Below, in pieces: positions 36,816 to 46,624 of a stretch of 64,000 nt of DNA (position 1 is its first letter; each line of letters starts with the position of its first letter). The notes under the pieces are model-generated. The model saw nothing but the letters and a program-made list of their open reading frames with translations. It was not told the origin of the DNA and did not search any database. This stretch comes from Pontibacter sp. E15-1 (GTDB lineage: Bacteria > Bacteroidota > Bacteroidia > Cytophagales > Hymenobacteraceae): assembly GCF_022601975.1 (NCBI RefSeq), contig NZ_JAKVIR010000016.1, positions 1 to 64,000 on the forward strand, read 5' to 3'. A program made the translations under genes and the position numbers.

Positions 36816-37478
36816 TTATTGTTCGTGTTCTGATAAAAAGGTTACTTGCCCGAAGCACTGCGGGCGGTGAAAGTCAGGCGCAGGCGCCTCTACTGGGTGC
36901 CAGGCCAGGTAATGGGGCTCTGGTAGGTCGTCGCCGCATTTATAAAAGTTCACGCGCCCTTTCTGGCCATCAAAGCGCTCATGCCTGTGCTCCGAAAAAA
37001 CCGAGGCAGGTATAACCAGCGTCAGCTCCCATACTTTGGCGCCCTGGCCATCAGCCGCCACTTTTAGTTGCGCGGAATGCCTTATCCCGGAAACTACCTC
37101 TGTGGGCAGCAGCTTTCTGCCGTCTCTGTTTTGGCCGAAGCCCACCCGGCAGGTGCCCAGGCAGTTCGCCTCCAGGTTGTAATAGTCGCTGTCTTCCCCA
37201 AAAGCTATAAAAAACTCCACGCAACTGTCTTTGTAAACAGGGTCATTTATGGTTCTGTATCTTGCCAGCACGGCTTGTTCCCGCACGTGGTACTTCAGGA
37301 ACAGACACCCCTCATTGTGCGCGAGTGTAAACATCACCTCCGGTTTCACTCCGTTAGAAGTAGCCCAGTGGGCAATGGCGATAGGCTGCTTTGGAAGAGC
37401 ATCGAGCGTGGCTGACACCCATGAGAGTGGGCTGTCGGGGTATAACTCGCGAATAGTGGGGACGAGTAGCTGTTTCAT
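36816..37478 (-). CDS. CBM9-like carbohydrate-binding protein
   Basis: This 220-residue protein has the fold pattern of family-9 carbohydrate-binding modules: a strand region with PEVMFTLAHNEGCLFLKYHV, the DPVYKDSCVEFFIAFGEDSD block at about 79-98, the YNLEANCLGTCRVGFGQNR block at about 100-118, and a C-terminal YLAWHPVEAPAPDFHRPQCF. No clear signal peptide is seen, which is odd for a glycan-binding protein; it may be cytosolic or exported by another route. It lies between the kinase and permease genes with 4- and 8-bp gaps, so it is co-translated with them. Confidence 0.75.
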   Translation of the reverse strand: MKQLLVPTIRELYPDSPLSWVSATLDALPKQPIAIAHWATSNGVKPEVMFTLAHNEGCLFLKYHVREQAVLARYRTINDPVYKDSCVEFFIAFGEDSDYYNLEANCLGTCRVGFGQNRDGRKLLPTEVVSGIRHSAQLKVAADGQGAKVWELTLVIPASVFSEHRHERFDGQKGRVNFYKCGDDLPEPHYLAWHPVEAPAPDFHRPQCFGQVTFLSEHEQ

Positions 37479-37482
37479 CTCT

Positions 37483-38631
37483 TTATTTTTGCTGATTCAG
37501 GAGTAGTGCCCTATGAGAAGTTGAAGCTTGCTGTATAGTATGTTGTACCGTTTCTATATTCTCTTCCAGTACCTGCACCAGCCTGAACTGCGCGCGCGCG
37601 CGCTGCAGGTTGTGCTCCGGGAAATTAATCTTATAGTAGTTGTCCCCATCGATGTAGTCTGTCAGGAACCGAAGCCCCATGATAAAGGGAAGCAGCGTTA
37701 CGCCAAGGGAAAGCGAGGCTATTTCCTCGTCTGTCAGCATAGCGCTGGTTTCCTTGAGAAAGCCCTCTGTAAAGGCTTTAAACAGACGAAGGTCAACCGT
37801 TATCTTGTCCAGGTCTGCCTCGTCCTCGGCGGCTTTGTTCACGGTCGTGCGGATGGCATCGCCAAAGTCGTAGGCTACATACCCCGGCATCACGGTATCG
37901 AGGTCGATCACACATTGTGCCCTGTCATGCTTGTCGAGCAGCACGTTGTTGAACTTTGTGTCGTTGTGCGTTACGCGGAGCGGGAGTTTGCCTTCGCGGC
38001 CAAGCCTGCAAATGGTGCTCATCCCCTCTGCCCGCTGTTGCACGAAAGCAATCTCCTCAGGCACGTGCTTCACCCTGCCTGCAAGGTTCTGCCTGATGGC
38101 AGTTTCAAAAAGCCGCAGCCGGCTTTCTACATTATGAAAGTCGGGGATGGATTCGTGCAGGTGCGTGATGTCCAGGTCTGCCAGTAGTGCCAGAAACTTC
38201 CCGAAGGCTTTACCACCCTCATAAGCCTGCTGCGGATTCTCCACGATATCGTAGCTGCGTGTGTCCTCCAACAGAAGGTATACCCTCCAAAAGTTACCCC
38301 CGGCGTCGGCGTGGAAGCTGCGGTGCTTGTGAGTTTGCACCAGGCGAAGCACTTCTTCGTCAGGCCTTGCGCCGGGCATGCCTTCAAGCTTGTTTCGGAG
38401 GTGCAGGGTCACCTGCTCAATGTTGTCCATCAACAGCGGCACGTTCTTGAAAACATGGTGGTTTATGCGCTGCAACAGGTAATTAGGGCAGCCCGTGATC
38501 CCGTTCTTTACAAAATAGGTGTCGTGGATATGGCCTGACCCATAAGGGCTTATCTCGGCTATGCTACCCCTCAGTGTAAAATGAGCGAGTACCTCGCGGA
38601 GCTGTGATGGGACCATTGCGTTATCTTTCAT
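37483..38631 (-). CDS. N-acetylhexosamine 1-kinase-like phosphotransferase
   Basis: This 382-residue protein of the aminoglycoside-phosphotransferase / NahK superfamily has a glycine-rich loop GSGHIHDTY at 31-39, the catalytic HNDTKFNN at 222-229 and the metal-binding IDLDT at 242-246. The combination of RGSIAEISPYGSGHIHDTY and LLQRINHHVFKNVPLLMDNI is the NahK-like subgroup, which phosphorylates GlcNAc or GalNAc at C1. It overlaps the upstream nucleotidyltransferase gene by 11 bp, indicating translational coupling. It should supply HexNAc-1-phosphate to that enzyme in the cytosol. Confidence 0.82.
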   Translation of the reverse strand: MKDNAMVPSQLREVLAHFTLRGSIAEISPYGSGHIHDTYFVKNGITGCPNYLLQRINHHVFKNVPLLMDNIEQVTLHLRNKLEGMPGARPDEEVLRLVQTHKHRSFHADAGGNFWRVYLLLEDTRSYDIVENPQQAYEGGKAFGKFLALLADLDITHLHESIPDFHNVESRLRLFETAIRQNLAGRVKHVPEEIAFVQQRAEGMSTICRLGREGKLPLRVTHNDTKFNNVLLDKHDRAQCVIDLDTVMPGYVAYDFGDAIRTTVNKAAEDEADLDKITVDLRLFKAFTEGFLKETSAMLTDEEIASLSLGVTLLPFIMGLRFLTDYIDGDNYYKINFPEHNLQRARAQFRLVQVLEENIETVQHTIQQASTSHRALLLNQQK

Positions 38632-39559
38632 GCTGTACAGCGTGGGGGTTTGTCCATAGGTTTTGTGGGTAGTTGCCCGTGCCTACCAGCGCCATGATCT
38701 GCTGCACGGCCGTCTGCTTGTCTTCCGGGTAAGTTACCCCAAACCACTTCTCGGGGGTTGGTATCACTTGCACGCGCGCTGCCCCCGTTGCCAGCATGTC
38801 GTTTACCACCGACGGCAGGTAAAACTCAGCTTTTGACTCATGGCTGCGCGTATCCAAAAATTCCATCAGGCATTTCTCAAAGTAGGGGAAGACACTGGGT
38901 TTGAAGGCCATCAAATTCATCGAGACGATTTCATCGCCCAACAGCTGCTTATACTGCGTATCCTGGTCTTGCACCAGAATACTGCCATCCTCGTTGCGTG
39001 TGATTTTTGTCAGCTCTGTTAATGAGGTAAGTGCATGGTTAGGGCCAAAGGCGCAAATACCACGCGACACGCTGCCGTGCTCGGAGAGGGTGTTTGCTAT
39101 CCTGAACCCTACCAGGCCGTACGTTGTATCGTCAGAGTTGCTTTTCAGGAATTCGGCGGCTAACCTGAATGATTCATACCCATAGAAGTCGTCGGCGTTT
39201 ATCACTGCGAAAGGTTCCTGTATGCTGGCGGAAGCCACCCACACGGCATGGCCCGTTCCCCATGGCTTTGTGCGGCCTTCAGGAACGCGATAGCCGGCGG
39301 GCAGTATGTCAAGTTCCTGAGTGATGTACTCCACTTGTAGCTGGGCGGGCAATCTGTCCTGCATCACCGACCTGAATGCCGCTTCTATTGACTTTCTGAT
39401 GACGAACACGATTTTCCCGAACCCTGCTTTTACAGCATCATGGATGGAGTAGTCGATGATGGTTTCGCCGTTTGGCCCGAAAGCATCCAACTGCTTTAAG
39501 CTGCCATACCGCGTTGCCATGCCCGCCGCCAGTATTAATAAAGTTGGGCTTGTATGCAT
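38621..39559 (-). CDS. Sugar-1-phosphate nucleotidyltransferase-like protein
   Basis: This 312-residue Rossmann-like nucleotidyltransferase starts LLILAAGMATRYGSLKQLDA (about 7-26), a variant of the GxGxRxxPxxK signature, and carries NADDFYGYESF at about 120-130, the usual metal/nucleotide site. It resembles the Bacteroidota group linked to NahK-type kinases and thought to form UDP- or other nucleotide-HexNAc. It is the first gene of the operon; the 517 bp upstream should hold the promoter. The nucleotide and sugar are inferred from its neighbours. Confidence 0.78.
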   Translation of the reverse strand: MHTSPTLLILAAGMATRYGSLKQLDAFGPNGETIIDYSIHDAVKAGFGKIVFVIRKSIEAAFRSVMQDRLPAQLQVEYITQELDILPAGYRVPEGRTKPWGTGHAVWVASASIQEPFAVINADDFYGYESFRLAAEFLKSNSDDTTYGLVGFRIANTLSEHGSVSRGICAFGPNHALTSLTELTKITRNEDGSILVQDQDTQYKQLLGDEIVSMNLMAFKPSVFPYFEKCLMEFLDTRSHESKAEFYLPSVVNDMLATGAARVQVIPTPEKWFGVTYPEDKQTAVQQIMALVGTGNYPQNLWTNPHAVQHER

Positions 39560-40075
39560 AGAACAAAGATTTAATCTATATAATGAGTAGGGTAAAACCC
39601 TATAAATACACAGTATAAGTGAGGTGGCTGCCTTTCACTAAATCCTTTCAGGCTGGTACTGAGGCCGTAAGACTTGATTTAGCTTTCGGTTTCTGCGCTT
39701 TACATCTTCTCCGGGAACCGGGCTCGGGTATGGGTTTTCGGCTGTAGTTAAGAGAATAGTCTCTAAAAGTAAACAGCTGTATAATACGAAACAAGAAAAA
39801 AGTGCATAATGTATACGAACACGCAGCTGTATAAGGCAATAATACCCTATACGTAAACCAAGGATCCGGATGGAAGGCAGCTGCTGCATGAGAAACAAGC
39901 ATGTATGGTGTCTACATCTTGTAGCAAGTGCATGGGCTACCAAAAGGAGGGCGCGGCTATAGCCCACGAGCCATGTGGATGATAGGACCTGGGGGCGTAC
40001 TGCAAACCCACACGCTTGTATCCAAAGCAAGCGCTCCCAGTGGAGCGTGCCCCTATATGAGGCCATTCGGATGGG
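39560..40075. promoter_or_regulatory. Intergenic region between lacI and the HexNAc operon
   Basis: It should contain the operon promoter on the minus strand. I see no palindrome of the AAACGTTT type here. A short hairpin near 40032 is probably the lacI terminator. No gene was found. Confidence 0.35.
40032..40047 (-). terminator. Putative lacI terminator
   Basis: CGCTCC-CAGT-GGAGCG lies about 30 bp past the regulator stop; on the minus strand it is followed by CTTGCTTT. Confidence 0.35.
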
Positions 40076-41116
40076 CTATGGCTTATTTTGCGGATTATGA
40101 CTCTCCATGAGCTGCGATTCCACTGTGACATTATAGAAGGCCTGCCGCCGCTGGTGCTGCTCTCCTTTGGCGCATAAGAGGTCTAACAGGATTTCAGTGG
40201 CTTTTCGGCCTTGCTGATAGGGAAACTGCTCTACCGAGGCAAGGGGGGCGTCATCCATATACTCCATCATCGGGAGGTTAGCATAACTCACAAACTCAAG
40301 GTCTTGGTTGATTTTTATACCCAGTTCGCTGGCGTGCTTCTGTGCATGAAGCCACACGTAGTCGTTGAAGGTGACAATGGCCGTGACCTTGCGCTTGCTG
40401 GCTAACAACTCATTGAAGGCCGCGATGGCTCCCGTCTTCGTTAAATCGCAGCTCACGATGAGGGATGGGTCGAACTTGAGTCTGTTTTTCAACATCGCCT
40501 TGATGTAGCCCTCCCGCCTTTCTGCGCTGGCCAGAAGCGTATCGGGGCCATTGATTATGCCAATGGCACGGTGGCCTTTCTTCAAAAGATAGGTAACTGC
40601 CTCAATTGTCCCGGTTATCATGTTACAGGCAACCGAGTGTATGCCATCCATGGGAGGGATGCGGTCGAAGAATACGACAGGAATGTTGTATTGGCTCAGA
40701 CTGCTGAAGTGCTCGAACGAGGACGTGGTTTTCGCCACTGAAACCAGCAGGCCATCCACGCGATGGCTCTTCATCTTTTCCACCAGCTGCTTCTCCTTTT
40801 GCGCATCGTCATGAGACTGAGCGAGCAGCACGGTATAGTTTCGCTTATAGGCGGTATCCTCTATGGCACTTACAGCAGAGGAAAAGAAAGCTTCGGACAA
40901 CTCCGGTAAGATAACGCCTAATGTATACGTTTTGCCCTGCTGGAAATAAACGGCCGTTTGGTTTCGCTGGTAGTTCAATTCCTTAGCCAGCTGTTTTACC
41001 TTCAGGCTGGTGGCCACGCCAATGCTCGGATGGTCGTGCAACGCCCTGGAAACAGTAGAAACAGACACATGCAGCATCTTGGCAATTACTTTTATCGTTA
41101 CTGGTTTTTCAGGCAT
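40076..41116 (-). CDS. LacI-family transcriptional regulator
   Basis: This 346-residue protein has an N-terminal LacI helix-turn-helix (TIKVIAKMLHVSVSTVSRAL, about residues 7-26), the hinge-helix region and a periplasmic-binding-protein-like effector domain (LGVILPELSEAFFSSAVSAI, VVFFDRIPPMDGIHSV, NGPDTLLASAERREGYIKAM). It is divergent from the SusC/SusD/DUF3472 operon at 41888. The intergenic region carries two LacI-type palindromes with a central CG, so this protein very likely controls that operon and perhaps itself. Whether it also controls the HexNAc operon downstream is not shown. The inducer is probably a sugar or sugar derivative. Confidence 0.92.
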   Translation of the reverse strand: MPEKPVTIKVIAKMLHVSVSTVSRALHDHPSIGVATSLKVKQLAKELNYQRNQTAVYFQQGKTYTLGVILPELSEAFFSSAVSAIEDTAYKRNYTVLLAQSHDDAQKEKQLVEKMKSHRVDGLLVSVAKTTSSFEHFSSLSQYNIPVVFFDRIPPMDGIHSVACNMITGTIEAVTYLLKKGHRAIGIINGPDTLLASAERREGYIKAMLKNRLKFDPSLIVSCDLTKTGAIAAFNELLASKRKVTAIVTFNDYVWLHAQKHASELGIKINQDLEFVSYANLPMMEYMDDAPLASVEQFPYQQGRKATEILLDLLCAKGEQHQRRQAFYNVTVESQLMESHNPQNKP

Positions 41117-41433
41117 ATGACGAAAATTAGGCGGTTTATAAACAATAGGCGCAGGGTGCCTGCTAATGAAACAACCGGGAGCAAGATCAGCTTAGCGAAT
41201 AAAGTGAAAATAATCTTACTAAGCCTTGTGTGCACGCGCACAATTTGTGAATTCGTTACAAGCTGGGTTTTGCAGTGAGTTTCAATGTTTGCGGTAAGTA
41301 TCTTGATGTTACGAATCCATCAGGGTATGAAACGAGCACCCGCCTACCCCAAAAGACAGATGTATCAGCTATAAATCCTGTGTTTCTTTTGCGCCACAGC
41401 GAAAATCACCGCCTCCCCGCTACTTAACTCTTC

Positions 41434-41445
41434 GCAAACGCTTGC
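41434..41445. promoter_or_regulatory. LacI-type operator candidate GCAAACGCTTGC
   Basis: It is a near-perfect palindrome with a central CG, the usual LacI-family operator form, in the lacI-susC intergenic region. Confidence 0.5.
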
Positions 41446-41752
41446 TTAAAGTTTTTGTAATCCTAACCTGTTGCCTACCCCATGTCCGTGACTGCTGCCT
41501 CAGGATGCGTGAAGCGTTACGGATCCGCCAATGGTTTAATCCGTATCGATCGATATCAAAAAGCCCTTTAGTGCTTCCTTTCAACGAATAAAGCAATTTT
41601 CCCGACTTTGGGCAATTCATACGTTTTACTTTGGCAGCAATCTGGGTAGCCGCAGCTTGCGACGTTATGTGGCGATATACCTGGTTAAGTTAGATAGCCA
41701 CTGGCTGCCTTGTGTGATCAATGCTATAGCGGAGACTTAAAAACAGTAGTAA

Positions 41753-41764
41753 ACAAACGTTTGT
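41753..41764. promoter_or_regulatory. LacI-type operator ACAAACGTTTGT
   Basis: It is a perfect 12-bp palindrome with a central CG, 124 bp upstream of the SusC start. Its TTTG could double as a -33 element for a -7-like TAATTTTTG at 41780-41788, so bound LacI would block the promoter. It differs at one or two positions from the palindromes at 41434 and 48189. Confidence 0.7.
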
Positions 41765-41887
41765 GCATTCTTTTACGGGTAATTTTTGCAGGGTTGTTTA
41801 GGATTAATTCTATCTTAAGCTATGCGTTAACGACAACACGCATATACTTTACCCTGAATTTCTCTAAGTAACCAAACCGTAAGAAGT

Positions 41888-44800
41888 ATGAAGAAACGTT
41901 ACAGAAAGGATGGATCTATTCTGAGCAGGATACTCCATCTGTTAAAGCGAGGGTGCACAAAGCCCGCACAGGCACTCCCTATACTAGGCGTGCTTTACTT
42001 TCTCGTTGCCCTTGGTACTGGTTATGGGCAAAGTGGGCAGCAGGTGGTGGGTAAAGTGGTGGATGCGCAGAACCAACCCCTCATAGGCCTGACAATAGTA
42101 GTAAAGAATACAAGTATGGGTACGGCAACCGGGGCAGACGGCACGTTTCGTATCGCCGCGGCCCCTACCGATGTGCTTGTATTTTCCTATATAGGCTACG
42201 AAACGCAGCAGGTAACAGTAGGGAGCCGATCTACCCTGAACATAACCATGAAAACTGACGCCAAAAGTTTGGAGGAAGTAGTGGTAGTAGGGTACTCGAG
42301 TAAATCACAGTCGGAGCTGGTGAGCTCTGTTTCAGTTGTAAGCGGCAACGAGCTGCGGGATGTGACCACGAACAACACGGCTACCATGCTGCAAGGCAAG
42401 GCTTCCGGCGTGACCGTGTCGAGTGGAAGCGGGCAGCCTGGTGAAGCGCCAAAGGTGCGTATTCGGGGCACAGGTTCTATCTCAGCCGGGGCCGATCCGC
42501 TGTATGTGGTGGACGGCGTGATCGGCGGTACGGCCAACCCCACAGACATAGAGAGTATAACAGTGCTGAAAGACGCCGCCGCGACGGGCTTGTACGGTTC
42601 CAGGGCAGCCAATGGGGTGATCGTGATCACCACCAAGCGGGGCAAAGCTGGTAAAACGCGTGTGTCTTACAACGGAACAACTGGCGTGAGCCAACGCACA
42701 ACAGGCAATTTTGAGGTGATGGACGGGCAGCAGCTGTATGGCTATACCAACGGGCTATACCAGAACGACTATACTGGCAAGCGCAACAGTCATATCGCGG
42801 CCTTGAGCAAAACAAACCCTAATCCTTCAGAAGCGGAGATTAACGCTTACCTGGCATCTAAGAATTTTCCGCTTACTTACGGAGCCTATGCCGAAGGAGT
42901 GCTTCCTGTAGAACCGGGAAACACCAACTGGTTGGATGAAGCTTTCCGTACCGGCATCACAAACAATCATCAGTTGTCTGTTTCCGGAGGGTCCGAGAAA
43001 ACCAGGTTCTATTTAAGCGGGAACTACTTCCAGGAAGAAGGAACGGTGGTGAACACCAGCTATGAGCAGACAAACTTCAGGGCCAACATCGACCATGATA
43101 TCAACGATAAGCTCACCGTGTCTGCCCGCGTGAACACAAAGTTTTCTAACCGCGACAACGACCCGTCAGGAGCGCTTTACCAGTCCTTTATTAACTTACC
43201 CTGGGATAACCCATACAACGACGATGGCACAATCCGGCGTGTAGACGCCGGCACCGCCGGGTGGTATGGCCGCGACAAGAGCAACTTTTTGTATACCAGC
43301 CAATACAACTACAACAGAAGCAGAGGGCAATCGCTGGATGGCGACCTGAAGCTAGAGTATAGGGTTGCGGATTGGCTTGCCTTCTCTACCACAAACCGCT
43401 ACAGCGTGAACAATTCCCGCTCCGAGTCTAACAACGACTCGCGTACTCCGGGGGGAAAGGCATCTAACGGCTCGCTGAGCAATTCCTACGGCTACAGCAA
43501 CAGCTTTCTCACGTCCAACCTCCTAACCGCCAGCAAACAGTATGGCTCCCACAACCTGCAGGGCATACTGGGTGCCGAGTATCAGAAGAATTATACAGAT
43601 GGCATGAGTGCCTCCGGGCAAGGGATATTCCCGAGTTTGGAAGTGCTGGATGCTGTGGCCAAGCCAGTGAACATTGGCGGGTATAAATCCGAGAGCAAAT
43701 TTATGTCCGGCTTCCTGAATGTGGATTATGATTTTGACAGCCGGTATTTTGCCACTGTCTCTTACAGAAGAGATGGCTCTTCCCGTTTTGGCCGGGATAA
43801 ACGCTTCGGAGACTTTTACTCTGTGGGAACTGCCTGGGCCATCTCGAAGGAGGATTTCTTTGAAGGGTTAAATTCTAAGGTAAACCTCCTGAAGCTGAGA
43901 AGCAGCTATGGCGTAACGGGTAACGCCAACATCGGTGATTTTGCCGCCCTGGACCTTTACCAGTTCAATGTGCAGTATGCTGACCAGCCGGGTGGCTTTC
44001 CTCGCCGCCTCGTAAACCGGGACCTGACCTGGGAAAAGGCTCATACGTTTGATGTGGGTATAGAACTCGGGTTGTACAACCGGGTAAGCCTTACATTGGA
44101 CTTCTACAACAGAACCAACAAGGCCATTCTTCAGGATGTGCCGCTCTCCTCGGCCACTGGCTTTTACTGGCAGACGCAGAACATCGGCTCTGTTAGAAAC
44201 CAGGGCCTGGACATCGAGCTAAGCACAAAAAACATCGAGGGCGTTTTTGCATGGGAGACAGACTTTAACATCTCCTTTAACCGCAACAAGGTGCTGGAAC
44301 TGTACGGCGGCCAGCCAATTGACCAGGGCAGCCAGCGCATTGAGGAAGGCAGGCCTATCGGCTCCTGGTTTATGAGGGATTGGCAGGGCGTTGACCCAGC
44401 CACAGGAGACCCGCTCTGGTTGCTGAAGCAATACGATGACAGCGGGAATTTTGTGCAGGACACGGTAACTAACTCCTACAATAAGGCTACAAGGGTATAC
44501 ACCGGCACCACAACGCCTAAATTTGCCGGAGGTATACGCAATACCGTTGTCTACAAAGACTTCACGCTTTCTGCTTTCATGAACTTCGTGTACGGCAACA
44601 AGGTGTACAACTACAACAGAGAGCTTTTTGATGCCGACGGCGCCTATCCAACTTATAACAGCATGGTGCTGCAGGACGGCTGGAGCCGCTGGGAAAAGGA
44701 AGGCGATGTAGCCACACATCCCAAGGCTGTGCTGAACGGCAACAGGGCTTCCAACAAAACATCATCGCGCTACCTGGAAGACGGCAGTTATCTGCGCCTG

Positions 44801-45010
44801 CGCAATATCACGCTTTCTTACAGCTTGCCTGAGGCGGTTGCCGGCAGACTCAGGTCGGAAGGAATCCGCGTGTTTGTAAGCGGCGACAACCTCTGGACCT
44901 GGACTGATTTTTCTGGTATAGACCCGGAGGTAGACCTCACCTCGGGCTACTCAAGCACCCGATACCCAGGCAGCAAGAAGCTTATGTTCGGCGTTAACAT
45001 CGACTTTTAA
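41888..45010 (+). CDS. SusC/RagA-type TonB-dependent transporter (LacI-linked)
   Basis: This 1040-residue protein has a long basic N-terminus before its signal helix (LPILGVLYFLVALGTGYGQ, cleavage near residue 47), then a carboxypeptidase-like domain (VVGKVVDAQNQPLIGLTIVV), EEVVVVGY, LQGKASGV, PLYVVDGVI, the SusC signature ESITVLKDAAATGLYGSRAA and a beta-barrel ending MFGVNIDF. It imports a ligand bound by the SusD protein encoded 17 bp downstream. The upstream LacI operator indicates sugar-dependent induction. The extended n-region may mean that a start slightly inside is used. Confidence 0.92.
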   Translation: MKKRYRKDGSILSRILHLLKRGCTKPAQALPILGVLYFLVALGTGYGQSGQQVVGKVVDAQNQPLIGLTIVVKNTSMGTATGADGTFRIAAAPTDVLVFSYIGYETQQVTVGSRSTLNITMKTDAKSLEEVVVVGYSSKSQSELVSSVSVVSGNELRDVTTNNTATMLQGKASGVTVSSGSGQPGEAPKVRIRGTGSISAGADPLYVVDGVIGGTANPTDIESITVLKDAAATGLYGSRAANGVIVITTKRGKAGKTRVSYNGTTGVSQRTTGNFEVMDGQQLYGYTNGLYQNDYTGKRNSHIAALSKTNPNPSEAEINAYLASKNFPLTYGAYAEGVLPVEPGNTNWLDEAFRTGITNNHQLSVSGGSEKTRFYLSGNYFQEEGTVVNTSYEQTNFRANIDHDINDKLTVSARVNTKFSNRDNDPSGALYQSFINLPWDNPYNDDGTIRRVDAGTAGWYGRDKSNFLYTSQYNYNRSRGQSLDGDLKLEYRVADWLAFSTTNRYSVNNSRSESNNDSRTPGGKASNGSLSNSYGYSNSFLTSNLLTASKQYGSHNLQGILGAEYQKNYTDGMSASGQGIFPSLEVLDAVAKPVNIGGYKSESKFMSGFLNVDYDFDSRYFATVSYRRDGSSRFGRDKRFGDFYSVGTAWAISKEDFFEGLNSKVNLLKLRSSYGVTGNANIGDFAALDLYQFNVQYADQPGGFPRRLVNRDLTWEKAHTFDVGIELGLYNRVSLTLDFYNRTNKAILQDVPLSSATGFYWQTQNIGSVRNQGLDIELSTKNIEGVFAWETDFNISFNRNKVLELYGGQPIDQGSQRIEEGRPIGSWFMRDWQGVDPATGDPLWLLKQYDDSGNFVQDTVTNSYNKATRVYTGTTTPKFAGGIRNTVVYKDFTLSAFMNFVYGNKVYNYNRELFDADGAYPTYNSMVLQDGWSRWEKEGDVATHPKAVLNGNRASNKTSSRYLEDGSYLRLRNITLSYSLPEAVAGRLRSEGIRVFVSGDNLWTWTDFSGIDPEVDLTSGYSSTRYPGSKKLMFGVNIDF

Positions 45011-45027
45011 CCCTAAACTACTGCGTC

Positions 45028-46521
45028 ATGAAATTTAACTTCAAAAAATATCTATACCCAGCCATACTTAGTGCCCTTGTGCTTGCCGGTTGCTCCGATA
45101 ATTTGGAGGTTGAGCCATACGATGGCCTCACGATCGACCAAACCACTGGCACGCCCGAGGGCTTGAAGGCCGCCACTATCGGTAACTATAACTACATCAA
45201 AGACAGTTACTACACGCGCAATTTCCATATGCTGGCAGAGTACCCGGCCGATAACGTGGCGCTGAGCGGCACCACCACAGACCCGTTGTTCTATGCGTAT
45301 AATTACCAGCACCTCACCGCGATGTCTATCACCGGCAATTTCTTCCGGAAGGCATACCAGGCGATCTATGGCACCAATGTGGTTATTGAGAAGCTGCAGG
45401 AAGGGCAGTCGGCGGACCTGGACCAGGTGCTGGGCGAAAACTACTTTCTGCGGGCCATGGTGCACTTCGATTTAGTGAACATCTTCGGCAGGCCGTATGC
45501 GCAGGACCAGGGCGCCTCGCCTGGAGTGATGATTCGGGACAACACAGATATAAACGACCTGCCGCCGCGCAGCACCGTGAAAGAAACCTACGCGTTTATA
45601 GTGAAAGACCTGGAGAAAGCGTCAAACCTGATGGGCAGCACCAAGGGCAGCAGCTTTGCCTCCAGGGAGGTAGCGTACGCGCTCCTCTCGCGGGTGCACC
45701 TGTACATGGAAAACAACGAGAAAGCCATTGAGTATGCCGATCTGGTAATTAACTCCGGCCGCTATACGTTGCTGGCCACCGCCGATCTGCCTAACTACTT
45801 CACGTACGCCAACGAGACGAACAAAGAAACCATCTTTGCCATAAGGCACACGCTGCAGGACGACCAGACCTGGGGCTCGATCGGTTCCATGTACCTGAGC
45901 GATGGCGTAGGCTACGGCGAGATGTATGCCTCAGAGAGCTACCGCAACCTGATTGATAAATTTCAGGAGGACAAGCGCAGGGACTTCATCGTGCCAGTGT
46001 ATGAGAAGGATGCCGACGGCTCAATCAAAACCGGGCCCGATGGTAAGCCTGTGCTGGCGACAAGAAACGGTTACCCGAAGTACTACATTACCAAATACTC
46101 TTACCAGGAAGGCGTGGTCTCGCTGAGCTCTCCGGTATACCTCCGCCTGGCCGAGATGTACCTGAACCGCGCCGAGGCCAACGCCAAGCTGGGCAACGAC
46201 GCGGCGGCGCTGGAGGACGTAAACCTCATCCGAAGGAGGGCAGGTTTGTCCGGTGACGCCCTCTTCTCCGCTTCTAACATGCTGGGCTATGCCAATGCGC
46301 TGGATATCGTGCTGGATGAGCGCCGCCTGGAGCTAGCCTGGGAGGCGCAGCGAAAGTATGATGTGTTCCGCAACAAGCGCACGATGGTCCGCAATTACCC
46401 GGGCACGCATCTCGCTTCGGGAACGAACACGCAGGAGATCCCATACACTCACCCGCGCGTGGTGTACTTTATACCGGAGCAGGAAATCATCCTGAACCCG
46501 AAGCTGGAGCAGAACCCATAA
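45028..46521 (+). CDS. SusD/RagB-type surface lipoprotein
   Basis: This 497-residue protein has a lipobox LVLAGC (Cys22) and the SusD domain order: an N-terminal helical part with GENYFLRAMVHFDLVNIFGR, TPR-like repeats (LRLAEMYLNRAEANAKLGND), and the C-terminal LDERRLELAWEAQRKYDVFR and FIPEQEIILNPKLEQNP. It is the ligand-binding lid for the upstream SusC and is co-transcribed with it. A DUF3472 protein gene follows after 103 bp. Confidence 0.92.
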   Translation: MKFNFKKYLYPAILSALVLAGCSDNLEVEPYDGLTIDQTTGTPEGLKAATIGNYNYIKDSYYTRNFHMLAEYPADNVALSGTTTDPLFYAYNYQHLTAMSITGNFFRKAYQAIYGTNVVIEKLQEGQSADLDQVLGENYFLRAMVHFDLVNIFGRPYAQDQGASPGVMIRDNTDINDLPPRSTVKETYAFIVKDLEKASNLMGSTKGSSFASREVAYALLSRVHLYMENNEKAIEYADLVINSGRYTLLATADLPNYFTYANETNKETIFAIRHTLQDDQTWGSIGSMYLSDGVGYGEMYASESYRNLIDKFQEDKRRDFIVPVYEKDADGSIKTGPDGKPVLATRNGYPKYYITKYSYQEGVVSLSSPVYLRLAEMYLNRAEANAKLGNDAAALEDVNLIRRRAGLSGDALFSASNMLGYANALDIVLDERRLELAWEAQRKYDVFRNKRTMVRNYPGTHLASGTNTQEIPYTHPRVVYFIPEQEIILNPKLEQNP

Positions 46522-46624
46522 CTGCCGCTGGCACAAGAAGAAGAAGACACAGGTGGGTATGGCCTGACAAAGCGGGCCTCTTACCCATCTGTGTCTAAAA
46601 TAGCCATCGTCTATCGCCTGAAAC

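Larger units (their letters stand above)
41117..41887. promoter_or_regulatory. Divergent control region between lacI and SusC
   Basis: This 771-bp region holds two LacI-type palindromes (41434-41445 and 41753-41764). A partial symmetry TTGTGTGCACGCGCACAA lies at about 41226-41243, about 110 bp upstream of lacI. A small minus-strand frame at 41420-41620 covers the first palindrome and is probably not a gene. Confidence 0.5.

Noticed and set aside
41420..41620. 66-residue basic minus-strand frame in the lacI-susC intergenic region
   Set aside because: It covers a LacI-type operator, has no recognisable motif, and its Arg/Lys-rich composition looks random.
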